Shown: one piece after another, positions 11,586-20,588 of the stretch
Numbering within the stretch: position 1 is the stretch's first letter
Layout: every line of letters starts with the position of its first letter
Origin: Ornithodoros turicata
Lineage: Eukaryota > Arthropoda > Arachnida > Ixodida > Argasidae
DNA length: 64,000 nt
NCBI RefSeq assembly: GCF_037126465.1
Contig: NC_088202.1
Coordinates: 85,850,160 to 85,914,159 of the forward strand
Direction of reading: 5' to 3'
Made by a program: the position numbers and the translations under genes
Notes under the pieces: model-generated
The model's database searches: none
The model's input: only the letters and a program-made list of their open reading frames with translations
Told to the model about the DNA's origin: nothing

Positions 11586-11742
11586 TGTCGCGACGTGAAG
11601 TTAAGAGTCGAAGACAGGCAGCAGGAGGAATAGCCAGTTTACTGGGCAAGAGCGCGACTAGAATGAACGCGGGTGAAGATGATGCGTGCCCGACGAGCTT
11701 GGCTGGTCACGAGGGCGTGGCCTAGCATCGTCGTCAGCTACA
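11586..11742 (-). repeat. 5' LTR of the gypsy element
   Basis: 157-bp direct repeat partner of 7299-7450. Read on the minus strand it begins TGTAGCTGACGACG and ends GTCGCGACA, so it has the usual TG...CA ends, and the primer-binding-like site follows directly. Confidence 0.92.
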
Positions 11743-11769
11743 CCCTTCTTACCGAAAGGTCAAATAAAT

Positions 11770-11975
11770 GGAAACATTAAGATATGAGTCAGTATCTAGC
11801 GTATTTAGGAGTACTTATAATGTATTTACAAAAATAACACAAAAAATTGTATTTAAATATAATTATAAATACATTTTTTCAAGTCTGTGTTTAAATACAA
11901 ATGTGGGGAGGGTCCAGAATATAAATACATGTATTTATATTTTAAATACTACTTTAATTACAATGTATTTAACTA
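11770..11975. repeat. AAATAC-rich AT repeat
   Basis: Degenerate GTATTTAAATA/AAATACA repeats resemble 3387-3540. The right edge (GCCTATCACCC) loosely matches the inverted GGGATGGGC end of that copy. It is probably another member of the same hAT-like MITE family. Confidence 0.4.
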
Positions 11976-12489
11976 CTGCCTATCACCCAACCTCATCAAT
12001 GGTCAGCTATACAGGCCCTTTTTTGGCGGTACTCAGCATTCCATGAGCACCCTTCTCAGAAATATCTGACAAAACCACCAATCAGATCAGGGTACAGCCA
12101 GTGTGATGATTAGAGCCTGCATGTTTAGGCATGAAAAAATGTTGGTTTTAGGCGCCTATAAAAGGCAGAAAAATCCTTTGTAAGGCACTAAAAACGGAGT
12201 TATAGGCATCACAAAAAACAGACCTTTTTTTTTTCGTACTCTACGTAGAGCCCAACTCTACGAATGTGGAAAGCTGAGAAATGAGTGGATCGTGATGATA
12301 CATGAAAGATAAAAATCAACCCTTCGACTGTACGGTTCGCACTTCATCAGGGCTGCTAGAAGCAATATAAATGACTCGTTACATCACATCTGTACATAAA
12401 ACTAGAAATGCTCGAACACATTGCTTCTAACGCTAAGTGACCCGTTCCATCAAATGACGCTATATTGATACCAGAGCTCTGAACAAACA
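11976..12489. other. Spacer with repeat fragments, no gene
   Basis: A TTAGGCATGAAAAAATGTTGG / TATAGGCAT phrase pair (12125-12215) hints at another decayed short element. No coding region is supported. Confidence 0.35.
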
Positions 12490-12740
12490 CTGAACATGCA
12501 AACACCGAACTTGTACTAACCAAATAATAGACTATCCAACGTGCTGTTCCGTCGTGTCCGCCCTGCTAAGCATAAGCCGCTAAAATGTGGCTTTCGTTCG
12601 CTAAAATGACTTGGACAGACATCGAAATTTTGTTAATTTGTGTGGTAAATAGTGATGTCGAATTTTTAAACACGGCATATCATCTTACGAAGCAATCTAG
12701 CATTATCGTTAATTTTCGTTGTTTCGAGAACGTGAATTTG
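12490..12740 (+). repeat. Dispersed repeat, copy 2 (partner at 1550)
   Basis: About 250 bp align with 1560-1815 in the same orientation with moderate divergence. Edges are not flanked by an obvious duplication. Confidence 0.7.
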
Positions 12741-13082
12741 GGTTCCGGAAAAGATGGTTCCTGATTGCGTGGGCGGAAATTATGGCCCCACGGAGTTTTG
12801 GGCGCCGAAAAATACAGGAGCCTGATTGTGAACAACTGAGGAAACGGATCATAGACGATCAAGTGCTATGATTCGCCCTCATTATTTGTTGAAATTGGAC
12901 ACAGGCTCTTTTTAATGAACATTGATTTCAATGAACAATAAAAGCTGCAAGCCATTCAACGAGGAACATAAAAGCGGTTACATTATTGCACCGCTTGTCT
13001 TGTCACCGCTTGACACATTTTAGAAGACTGCAGCCAGTACGTATGCGAGCGACGGGCCTTTAAATGTCAACTTGAAATGCTC

Positions 13083-13330
13083 GATCAGAGGCCATTCAAC
13101 ATCTGCAAAGTTCTCGGCTCATGGAGTAACCCTGGACATCAGTGCCGTGCACTTGGCGCTTTTCTTTCCTTTCTGAGGGCCACCGGCCTCCTTCACGAAC
13201 TGTAGGGATTCCCTTCCCTCGTCATCCTCTCATATGAACCTCTTTGGAATTGGGTAGGGTCCTGCACCCAACGCAGGGAAACATCCCACATCATCATCAT
13301 CCATTCATCTATGTTGTTGTTGTTGTTGTT
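13083..13330 (+). mobile_element. RNase H LINE, extreme 3' end
   Basis: A short frame reading KVLGSWSN...FLSFLRATGLLHEL and a stop matches the conserved C-terminus of the LINE copies at 42.8 and 46.4 kb (LGPWD...FMKFLQSTGLINSL type). After the stop comes the family 3' UTR with its hairpin (CCTGC/GCAGG inside TGGG/CCCA, 13248-13287). The tail is CATCATCATC followed by a TTG microsatellite. It is a heavily 5'-truncated copy. Confidence 0.8.
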
Positions 13331-14077
13331 GTCTTGTGCGGATTCCATCTGTCCTTTCTCTTCCTCTCTCCCTGTATTTTGTTTTGCTGAGTACAGACAA
13401 CGCGGCAAGATTAGGAAGCAATTCTCCAACAAAAAGTAGATCTTGACTATGACACGAGCCGTTTGATCGAACGCGGGGCCTTTGGTCAAAAGCCATTTGA
13501 TCGACAGCCGTTTGATCGAAACGGCAGCGGTCGCTTGACCGATTTTTCTTATTAGTTCACCTGGAGCGTTTATGAAAAAAGAAAAAGAAAGAAAGAAGAG
13601 AACAACAAAGAAAGCTGCAGTTGTAAATGCCGTTACCCTAGGGAACATTTATCTGTGTGTAATCCGCTTGCTCAGAAACACGTTCCTCATGCTAAACCAC
13701 TTTTTCGTATCCAGAAAGCGGTCCAACGGCCGCATTGTTCACCCTAGCCCGTTCGGCAACTTGATAGGTTTTTCCGCTCTGACACATAGTGACTAAACAT
13801 GCCATACATGCCTTTCATCCCTAATCCCCAACTCTTTTTCAAGTAATAATTGATGTCAAATTTTTCACAAATAAATCAATCAAATAAATGAATGACATCT
13901 TTGGGATGCTCACTGGATGGTGCTCCTATATCGCATATCGTATCTCCTGTATCGTATTTTCCTGAGTTGAGTTGAGTTGATTAGAAAAGAAAAAAATGGA
14001 GAAATAGGCACTCCTTACGAGAGCAGGCTACTCCAGATCACTTAGGAAAACACAAATGGCTGTCTACAATAAAACCA
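13331..14077. other. Spacer, no gene seen
   Basis: Contains two TTTGATCGAAACGGC-like phrases (13460-13535), an A-rich run near 13575 and a GAGTT microsatellite near 13965. No coding or RNA feature is supported. Confidence 0.4.
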
Positions 14078-14087
14078 ATGAGTGACA

Positions 14088-14172
14088 AAGACTCTCAGTC
14101 AGTCACTCACACACACTGTCCACACACGCTGTCCACATACACTGTGCACACACACTGTCAGTCACACTGTGT
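14088..14172 (+). repeat. CACACACTGTCCA minisatellite
   Basis: Six or so copies of a 13-bp CA-rich unit lie at the 3' edge of the minus-strand LINE and overlap its last codons. Confidence 0.7.
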
Positions 14173-14985
14173 CCACCAACCTTGGAGTCTGCGCAAAATC
14201 GCACAAACGCTTGCATGGCGTGAAACTGATGGTCGGTGTCCAAGGGCCCATAACCTTAACGACATCAAGTGGTCTGCCATCCAGCCGAGCTAAGGAAGCT
14301 TGTAGAGATTGTCTGTGCTGCTGATACCGTGGACAGGATAATAAGATATGTTCAGTGTCCTCAACAGTCCCACAGGTGCCATAGTTGGGTGAATCCGCCT
14401 TTCCAAGCTTGTGAAGAAGACGTCGGCTGTAGGGCACGTCGAGGCGGAGCCGGTGGTAAAGTGACGCAAACGGCCTAGGGAACGATGTCGGGAAAGTAGA
14501 TGCAAGCTCCGGGTCAACGCGGTGTAGCAGCGAGGCGCGAGCCCCGCCAGAGAGCCACTGTGCCTCAGCCAGTTGGCGACACAAAGCAGTCAACATGGCC
14601 CTAGCGCTGGACTTGGTGAAATATATGAGTCGTGACGCACGCTTCTGATGTGCTCTGCGTGCCGCAGCATCAGCCGCATCATGCCCAGGTATGCTGCAGT
14701 GTGTCCTGGAATCCATTGAAAGAACATGTCGTGTCCAGCAGCCACAGCCTCTGCGTATAGTTTTACAACATCAGCAACTACAAGGTTACCAGCACTGGTA
14801 GTTCCTGCAGAAATAAGGGACTGCAGAGCAGCCTGGGAATCCGAGATAATAACCCACCGTATTTTCCTATTGTTGGTCAGACACAGACTTTGCAGTTGTT
14901 CTGTCATACTTTCTATGGCGATGAACCGTATACTAAGCAGAAGCGGAGTTGTACGGGCCATGAAACAACGAATAAATGGGTGTAC
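14162..14985 (-). pseudogene. LINE ORF2 C-terminal part: RNase H and Cys-His domain (broken)
   Basis: This is the last third of a non-LTR retrotransposon polyprotein. The first frame holds RNase H motifs (WVIISDSQAALQSL, then HDMFFQWIPGHTAA). The second frame continues with a spacer, LYHRLRLDVPYSRRLL and a Cys-His box CGTVEDTEHILLSCPRY, then the family terminus VMGPW. A frame change near 14700 separates the halves. The N-terminal endonuclease and reverse transcriptase are absent, as in a 5'-truncated insertion. The domain order RT-RNase H-CCHC places it in the I-group of LINEs. Confidence 0.85.
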
Positions 14986-15009
14986 AGCTTTTATTGTACA
15001 TGAACATTG

Positions 15010-15265
15010 ACACGGAAAAGATGCAGGGGACAGCTGTAAAACCCGTGTCTCGCCAACTCTAGAAAAATACTAGCATCCAGAGGACGATATCACTAGCGAA
15101 CTAGTGCAGCGAATTATATCGATGATATGTTGCTCATTGAATGGAATTTCAAATCAGGGGAGCGAATGAAAACACTCGGTCTGTTGTGATGCGCATCATC
15201 ACCTATCTGCAACTACGACCCTGTATTTTTGGCAGCGCACGTGCTTGCGGGACTATTTTTTCCCT
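15010..15265. other. Spacer, no gene seen
   Basis: No feature is supported apart from ordinary mixed sequence. Confidence 0.35.
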
Positions 15266-15325
15266 ATACCCCGTGAATTTCTAGATCGGGAATTTCGCAA
15301 CCGGGAATATGGAAGTCCTCCCGAA
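15266..15325 (+). repeat. Fragment related to 1815-1880
   Basis: CGTGAATTTCTAGATCGGGAATTTCGCAACCGGGAATAT-like sequence matches the end of dispersed repeat copy 1. Only about 60 bp are shared. Confidence 0.55.
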
Positions 15326-15758
15326 AACTTCAGAAGTTCGGAACTGACTGAGGCGTGCACTCTTAGAAGAAAAAGGAAAGAAAACGGCGAATTAATATTA
15401 TGGGAGGCGAAGTATTGTTTCAGCATTACGAACATTACAGGACAGTCCTGTTGAACGTTCCTGGAATGGCTGTAAAGCTAGGCAGTAACCGGAAATACGA
15501 GAGATTCTCGTTAGTCTGATGACACAGTTGAACAACATCAACAACTGATAAATTAATGATAATGAGTGGGAAAATTCGCCACATAAGGGGCGGCCCATTA
15601 CCCAAAGGCAGTTCGAGCAGTTGACTGAGTCTGCAGAAACTCGAACCGGCAAAATCGTGCAAATTGACGTTTCACGTGAAGCTAATAAACTCGTCTCACT
15701 TCTCTATACGCGCACCGTGCGCAGTGAGAGAGAGAGAAAAGAAGAGGGTTGTTGGTCT

Positions 15759-16074
15759 GGAGGAGGAGGAGGAGTGTCGTTGGGAGGAACCCGAGAGGTC
15801 TGCCTGCCTGTATAGGCGGCATGTTTCTCGGGAAGGGAAAGGTGGTGGAGAGGAGGAGAGGAAAGGGTGAAGTGGAAGACCGAGCGGAATCCGCTCGGGG
15901 GGAGGATAGCTGCGTCCATGGGCCGACTTCAGGGGAACTGTGCCGGGATACGCCTATTACACATCTGAGGGAAACCCAGGAAAAACCCCAGACGGCACAG
16001 CCGGCCCGCGGATTCGAACCGCGGACCTCCCAGTCTCCAAGCGCACGCGTTACCGCTGCACCACCGGAGCTGGT
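15759..16074 (-). mobile_element. tRNA-derived composite SINE (copy 1)
   Basis: On the minus strand the element starts with a tRNA-like head containing an A box (TGGTGCAGCGGTAACG) and a B box (GGTTCGAATCC), the two internal RNA polymerase III promoter elements. A conserved core resembling TGTCGGCACAGTTCCCCTGAAG and a long purine/pyrimidine-biased 3' part follow. It is flanked by a perfect 12-bp duplication GGTTGTTGGTCT (15747-15758 and 16075-16086). It is nearly identical to 26407-26716, so both are recent. Its layout recalls the tick Ruka-type SINEs, but I cannot confirm the family. Confidence 0.9.
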
Positions 16075-16086
16075 GGTTGTTGGTCT

Positions 16087-16546
16087 CAGTGTGCTTTTTC
16101 TTTGCTTTACACGACTTTGCAGGCTCAGAGAGATCCCTTTACGTGCAGTTAAGCAACCTTTTGTACTGGTCACCAGGGCCATGCCCTAAGTCAGTGGGCC
16201 ATGAAAGTAAAGACGAGAGAGAGAAAGAGGATGCAGGAACCAGCATGATGTCATCCACACCCCCACACCACCTATACGAGCCAGCACTATGCTGCGCATG
16301 CGCACCGCTTGCTCGCCGGATGGGTACGGTCAAAATATTTTGCGCGATTTTTCCTGTGCGACAGCAGATGGCAACACAGAGTGCCATGGTTCACTGGGAT
16401 TTCAGTTGGTTCGTATGTGTACTCATATTTCATGTTTTCTTTTTATAAAAACGAAAAGTGGTAGACATATAAATTTGGTGTCTATTGCTGCCTGAAATAT
16501 TTGGAGAAAAATTAAATGGAACATTTTTCGCAATGACTGCAGAGGT
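16087..16546. other. Spacer, no gene seen
   Basis: Mixed sequence with one CCCCCACACCACC tract near 16260. No ORF with a recognisable domain. Confidence 0.35.
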
Positions 16547-16550
16547 TTAA

Positions 16551-17536
16551 AGGGGCCGTAAACAGGCCACCAAACATTTCTGAAATAATGATACCACATG
16601 AAAGAACGCATCTCATAATACCAAATATACATTTCGTTCGGCTCGTGCCAGCTCATTAACCCGTATAACTGCTTTCAAAGATGAGTAACCAGCGAGCCTC
16701 TCTCCACAACGCATACGTCACATGGCTACGTAGCGTTTTGCCGTCCAATCGGGCGGCCCAGCTGCGCACATGACGTTTCAAATTACCAGCCAATAAACAT
16801 ACTTCGTTATCAGTTGTGAGTCGGAGCGCTCAGTTTGTTTGTGTGAAACGGCATTTTGCGCTCCGTGGTTCCGAAATTCAACGACATGACATCTTCAGCA
16901 TCTCCGGCTGGCGCAAACGTCAACAGCTGGGCTGCTATCACATGACGCGATTCGAACCCGGGTTCCTCCCAGTCACGACGTGACATGGCCAGCACGCTAT
17001 CCACTGTACCACGCGAGCTGGTGACGCGATGCCGCGTGGATCAAATCAAAGTACGGTAGCCCAGTTGTCGGAACCATTCGAAGATGACGAAGATGTTCCA
17101 TCGCGCACCTGCCTAAGATTCCGGAACTGTAGTCCGGGATATTCATTCGCGCAGGTTGTGTGCTGCGTGCTACTGCCCAGAAAACGTAGTGCGCGTATGA
17201 TACCTAAATTAAACGCATTTCTTTCTCAGTTTGAGGCTGTAACTGTTTAGATTTTGAATAGAAGAGGATTCACGCTCATCTAGTCCAATTCCGCATTTGA
17301 AATAAAATCATACGTGGAACACTCAATCGTAATTGGTGGGGAAAGCGCTACGTCAAAATGACGTAAAGTTAGAGCGCGGGGCAGAGCTAAAATGCGAAAG
17401 AGTGCAGTGAATATTTCATCCGTATGCAAGCGCCTTTTGTTTTTGAGCGTTAGTAATTGCAAGGAGTTTTCACTGACTAAGTTCCAATAATATAACACAA
17501 AGAAATGTGCACCTTTTGTACCTGTTTACGGCCCCT
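16551..17536. mobile_element. TTAA-flanked non-autonomous element (piggyBac-like)
   Basis: A perfect 16-bp terminal inverted repeat, AGGGGCCGTAAACAGG, is directly flanked by TTAA on both sides (16547-16550 and 17537-17540). TTAA duplication is the hallmark of piggyBac, though Kolobok elements share it. There is no transposase frame. Internal sequence (17370-17420) matches the related element at 25856 in inverted orientation, confirming a family. A tRNA-like SINE head lies inside at 16920-17030. Confidence 0.85.
16920..17030 (-). mobile_element. tRNA-derived SINE head
   Basis: The minus strand reads AGCTCGCGTGGTACAGTGGATAGCG, an A-box-like segment, and 40 bp later GGGTTCGAATCGCG, a B box. No SINE core follows, so this is a fragment. 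It is not a functional tRNA gene because no complete cloverleaf or acceptor stem is apparent. Confidence 0.65.
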
Positions 17537-17540
17537 TTAA

Positions 17541-17829
17541 TAAAAACCTGTTCAAAGAGGGACGAGAAAAAATGTGTATTTTTTTAACATTTTTAACATT
17601 CGTGACGTCACCGTAAAATAAATACGACATGTTTCAGAATTGTTTCTCCGTTATTTAATTCATCTCCTCTTCCTCTTCATAGTGCAATCGCCCGCGTTAA
17701 AATCCCCGAAGTGGTTACCGAGAAAAGGCATAAAGCATGTTCCATAGAAAATACATTGGGACGGAGAGCTGATATGCCCTCTTAAAAGAACTTCACCGCA
17801 TAGCCAGTTCCAAGCCAACCATCATCTAC
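17541..17829. other. Spacer, no gene seen
   Basis: T-rich run near 17580 and ordinary sequence; nothing supported. Confidence 0.35.
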
Positions 17830-18875
17830 CATCAACCTCAACTAGCTGTTTGACGGCCATGTGCCTGTCAGTGTCGGCCGGAACTGGTAAGGATGGGCTG
17901 CAGCTGTGGTGTGCTGAGGATGCTAGCTGGTCCGCTCTTTCGTTGCCTTTGATGCCGACATGAGACGGGATCCATTAGAGCGTAAGCTCACCTCCGGTTA
18001 GCCTGTGCTGGGCACACGACCTCCTTATACATCGGGCTAGGATGCTACCACACATGGGGTTCATCACATTGTAGAGGGCACTTCTGGAGTCCGTAAGCAA
18101 AACGGCCTTAGTTATTCCGGTGACTTGAACCGCAGCAGCTGCGTGTAACAAGGCCAGGAGCTCGGCCGTCGTAGATGTGATTGGGTAACGAACTGGTTTC
18201 CCTTGCCAGGCCATGTTCATTGACGGGATGTAGTACGCGCTATGGTAGCGCTCTCGGAACGGTGGTCAATGGAGCCATCCGTGAACACCAGAGTATGCGT
18301 GTGATAGACGTCGCTTATCAGGTTCTCAGTCGCCATCCTGGCCACCAAGGGGCTGGACTCGCTCTTCTCCCGTAGACTCGGGATGTGAAGCGTTGTTGCG
18401 GGCACGAACTCCCGCCATGGTGGCGTAGGTGGACTAGCTGCGAGCCGAGGAAGAGTCCCCCTGTTGGCTAGAGAGCTGGTGGCACTAGCCATGCGTACTA
18501 GGGATGTGAGTCTCCTTTGTTCGAGTTCTGTGAAGAGGGAATGTTTGTTGGTAGATGTTGACGCATTATCCAGAAACTGGAGTCCTTTGAGCTCAGAGTG
18601 GACACTGACAGACTTTTCCTTAGCTTCCAGGTACGTTTGGGTGACACTAGAAAAGGTTCGCAGACCAAGCGCAGTTCTTATTCCGGCGCGATGAAGGCGC
18701 TCAAGGACCTGCCACTGTGTAGGCGCGAGGTCTACGTACGGCGCCACGTAGAGAATGCGTGACAAGATGAGGGCTTTGTGAAGGGTGAGCAATGACCGCG
18801 CATTGCAGCCCCATGATTTACCGCTGATTCTGCGAAGCAGGTTGAGCGTTTTCTTTCCCTTGTTTGATCCCTTTT
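17830..18875 (-). pseudogene. LINE ORF2 fragment: post-RT region and RNase H (broken)
   Basis: Reading on the minus strand, the post-palm region (LLTLHKALILSRILYVAPYVDLAPTQ, then RAGIRTALGLRTFSSVTQTY) leads into RNase H: HTLVFTDGS, STTAELLALLHAA, VLLTDSRSALYN, WIPSHVGIKGNERADQLA. A frame change near 18218 and a stop near 17975 break it. Both ends are truncated. The same family appears on the plus strand at 60110-61600, where SVTQTY, HTLVFTDG and LTNSRSALCS recur. It is a different subfamily from the 40-50-kb LINEs. Confidence 0.85.
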
Positions 18876-18901
18876 CCTTTCATCCCTTTCCCTAGTCTCG
18901 T

Positions 18902-19135
18902 TCTGTTAAAACAGAACTTCATCACATAGCACGCTAGCCAACCATCATTCCGAATTATATCATTCTGTGTCCTGATTTGTCCAAAACAGGGGAGAGGCGC
19001 CTATCTGGGACATGCATAATGTGTCCCAGATAGGCCCCTCCTCCCATTTTCAACAAATCAATACACAGAATGATATCATTCGGAATGATGGTTGGCTATG
19101 AGCGTCCTATGTGGTGAAGTTGTATTTTAACAGTG
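18902..19135. mobile_element. Palindromic MITE, CACTGTTAAAA family (copy 1)
   Basis: Nearly the whole element folds on itself: the arm AACTTCATCACATAG...AACCATCATTCCGAAT has its inverted partner ending at 19135, before TA. It shares termini and internal phrases (AGCCAACCATCAT, GAATGATATC) with 20081-20328. The left terminus is slightly eroded. TA flanks indicate Tc1/mariner-type mobilisation. Confidence 0.85.
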
Positions 19136-19141
19136 TAGCTC

Positions 19142-19543
19142 ATGTTGACTGACAGCACCCTCGATGGATGCAGAAAAACGATTTACCGTCCGGCCCTGAG
19201 AAGGTGGAGCATCTGGCGCAGCTCTGGGCGGGAGAAAACGAATCGGCAAAGTCCCGTTACCGGCGAATGGCCGAGGGCTCATCCAGCACTGGCTGTGCAT
19301 GATAAAAAAAAAAAACGATTTGCCGTCCATTTTCAGGAGTATAAGAAGGCGAAAAAATTGCGAAGTCCCGTCACAGGCGAATGGCTGAGGGCTCATCCAG
19401 CACTGGCTGTGAATGGAAACGAACGATTTGCCGTCGATTTTCAGGAGTGTATGAATGCGGAACAGTGGCAAAGTACCGTTACCGGCGACTGGCTGAGAGC
19501 TCATCCAGCGCGAGTTATGGATACAAGAGCGATTTTACAGTAA
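19142..19543 (+). CDS. ORF with 36-residue tandem repeats (unit 1), unknown
   Basis: A 133-codon ORF begins at an ATG followed by TDSTLDG, with a basic segment next. It then has two full copies and one partial copy of a repeat of about 36 residues with consensus SPVTGEWLRAHPALAVDGN and FAVDFQEY. The DNA repeat is 108 bp (one copy 114), so repeats stay in frame. A second, frame-broken copy of the whole unit lies at 19640-20071. The complementary strand is also open across the repeats, which weakens the case for coding. I recognise no family. The unit may instead be a satellite or the promoter repeats of a transposon. Confidence 0.3.
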   Translation: MLTDSTLDGCRKTIYRPALRRWSIWRSSGREKTNRQSPVTGEWPRAHPALAVHDKKKKRFAVHFQEYKKAKKLRSPVTGEWLRAHPALAVNGNERFAVDFQECMNAEQWQSTVTGDWLRAHPARVMDTRAILQ

Positions 19544-19597
19544 AATTCCGGACGATGACACTCGAGTGCTTATACAGCTCTAATCATCTAATTTCAC

Positions 19598-19650
19598 TAT
19601 ATATAAGGGGATCCCTCGAGCACGTAGAGCCCGCCGTACCAGCGTAGCTC
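19598..19650 (+). promoter_or_regulatory. TATA-like core promoter before unit 2
   Basis: TATATAAGGGGATCCCTCGAG at about 19598-19618 is followed by AGAGCCCGCCGTACCAGC and an ATG at 19650, which begins QTDSTLAG as in unit 1. A closely related TATA segment occurs at 20371. Duplication of a TATA box with fixed downstream sequence suggests a real core promoter, but no transcript is shown. Confidence 0.4.
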
Positions 19651-19679
19651 ATGCAGACTGACAGCACCCTCGCTGGGTA

Positions 19680-19714
<35 letters not shown>

Positions 19715-20071
19715 GATTTGCCGTAGGGACCTGAGGAGGCGGGGCACCTAGCGCTCGCTCTGGGCGCGAGAAACCGAATTGGCAAAGATCATCATCGACG
19801 AATGGCTGAGGGCTCACCCAGCACTGGATGTGGCTGGAAAGAAACGATTTGCCGTCGATTTTCAGGAGTATACAAAGGCAGAAAAATGGCAAGCCCCATT
19901 ACCGGCGAATGGCCGAGGGCTCATCCAGCACTGGCTGTGGATGGAAACAAACGATTTGCCGTCGATTTTGAGGATTATACGAATGCGGAACAGTGGCGAA
20001 GTCCCGTTACCGGCGAATGGCTGAGGGCTCATCCAGCGCGAGTTCTGGATACAAGAGCGATTTTACGGTAA
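19640..20071 (+). repeat. Second copy of the 108-bp repeat unit
   Basis: It repeats the layout of 19142-19543: CTCATG.AGACTGACAGCACCCTCG, then three 108-bp repeats, then TACAAGAGCGATTTTAC. A 32-base A run (about 19681-19712) and a frame change near 19890 break the corresponding ORF. Later repeats are again open. Confidence 0.85.
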
Positions 20072-20080
20072 AATCCCGTA

Positions 20081-20328
20081 CACTCTTAAAAACGAACTTC
20101 ACCGAAAAAGAACGCTCTTAGCCAACCATCATCTCGAATGATATCGTTATCTGCCTTGATTTGTTGAAAACCGGAGGCGTACGCCTTTCTGTGACACTTA
20201 TGCTGTTCATAATTGTCACAAAAATGCGAACGCCTCCCGTTTTCAACAAATCAGGTCAGATAACGATATCATTCGAGGTTATCGTTGGCTAGGAGCGTGC
20301 GATGAGGTGAAGTTTATTTTTAAGAGTG
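20081..20328. mobile_element. Palindromic MITE, CACTCTTAAAAA family (copy 2)
   Basis: Terminal repeats CACTCTTAAAAACGAACTTC and its inverse close a 248-bp palindromic element flanked by TA (20079-20080, 20329-20330). The insertion point corresponds to position ~19549 of the neighbouring paralogous unit, which lacks the MITE, so the empty site can be read directly. Confidence 0.92.
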
Positions 20329-20370
20329 TACGATGACGCTCAACTGCTTATGCAGCTCTAATCATCTTTA

Positions 20371-20477
20371 CTACATAAAAGGGGACCTCTCGAGCCCGCA
20401 GAGCCCGCCCTACCACCGTATCTGACAGCATCTTTGTGGGTGCGACTACTTTCTCGTCAGTCGAGGCCGCCCTCAGA
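20371..20477 (+). promoter_or_regulatory. TATA-like core promoter and leader before a short ORF
   Basis: ACATAAAAGGGGACCTCTCGAG matches the TATA segment at 19598, followed by the same GCAGAGCCCGCC phrase. The next ATG (20478) opens a signal-peptide-like ORF. The spacing of about 105 bp fits a short 5' leader. Confidence 0.4.
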
Positions 20478-20588
20478 ATGGCTGTCCTGTGTGTAACCGC
20501 TGTGTGTTGTATGCTATCAGGGTCTTCCGGAGAGGAAATCCTTTCATCTGTCTATCCTCAAAGAGTCTTCATTAAAAAATGGCAATAA
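20478..20588 (+). CDS. Short ORF with signal-peptide-like N-terminus, unknown
   Basis: The 36-codon frame begins MAVLCVTAVCCMLSGSSGEE, a hydrophobic core followed by small residues as in secretory signal peptides, and then ILSSVYPQRVF. It lies about 105 bp downstream of a TATA-like box that is duplicated at 19598. The stop is followed directly by GTAACT, so this could be a complete micropeptide or a first exon whose frame continues after splicing from an earlier donor. No family is recognised. Tick secreted-protein genes often start with such exons, but that is only context. Confidence 0.3.
   Translation: MAVLCVTAVCCMLSGSSGEEILSSVYPQRVFIKKWQ

Larger units (their letters stand above)
7299..11742 (-). 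mobile_element. Ty3/gypsy LTR retrotransposon, mag-like, defective
   Basis: This is a complete but inactive LTR retrotransposon of about 4.4 kb. It has direct repeats of 152 and 157 bp at the two ends, a tRNA primer-binding-like site just inside the 5' LTR (minus strand TGGTGACCCGAAG, about 11570-11583) and a polypurine tract just inside the 3' LTR (7451-7466). Gag, protease, reverse transcriptase, RNase H and integrase follow in Ty3/gypsy order. The LTRs are very similar, yet the coding region has at least two gag frame changes, an in-frame stop in pol and two further pol frame changes. An imperfect 5-bp CCTTC flank may be the target duplication. It is a retroelement of the host genome, not a host gene. 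Confidence 0.93.

Noticed and set aside
15682..16189. Long ORFs on both strands across 15.7-16.2 kb
   Set aside because: They coincide with the SINE. The second SINE copy at 26.4 kb gives the same translation in unrelated surroundings.
16920..17030. Possible functional tRNA gene
   Set aside because: A and B boxes are present, but no full cloverleaf or terminator is seen. Its context inside a repeat fits a SINE head.
19142..20071. CRISPR-like array because of regular repeats
   Set aside because: Repeats are 108 bp, contiguous and without unique spacers, in a eukaryotic context with no cas genes.
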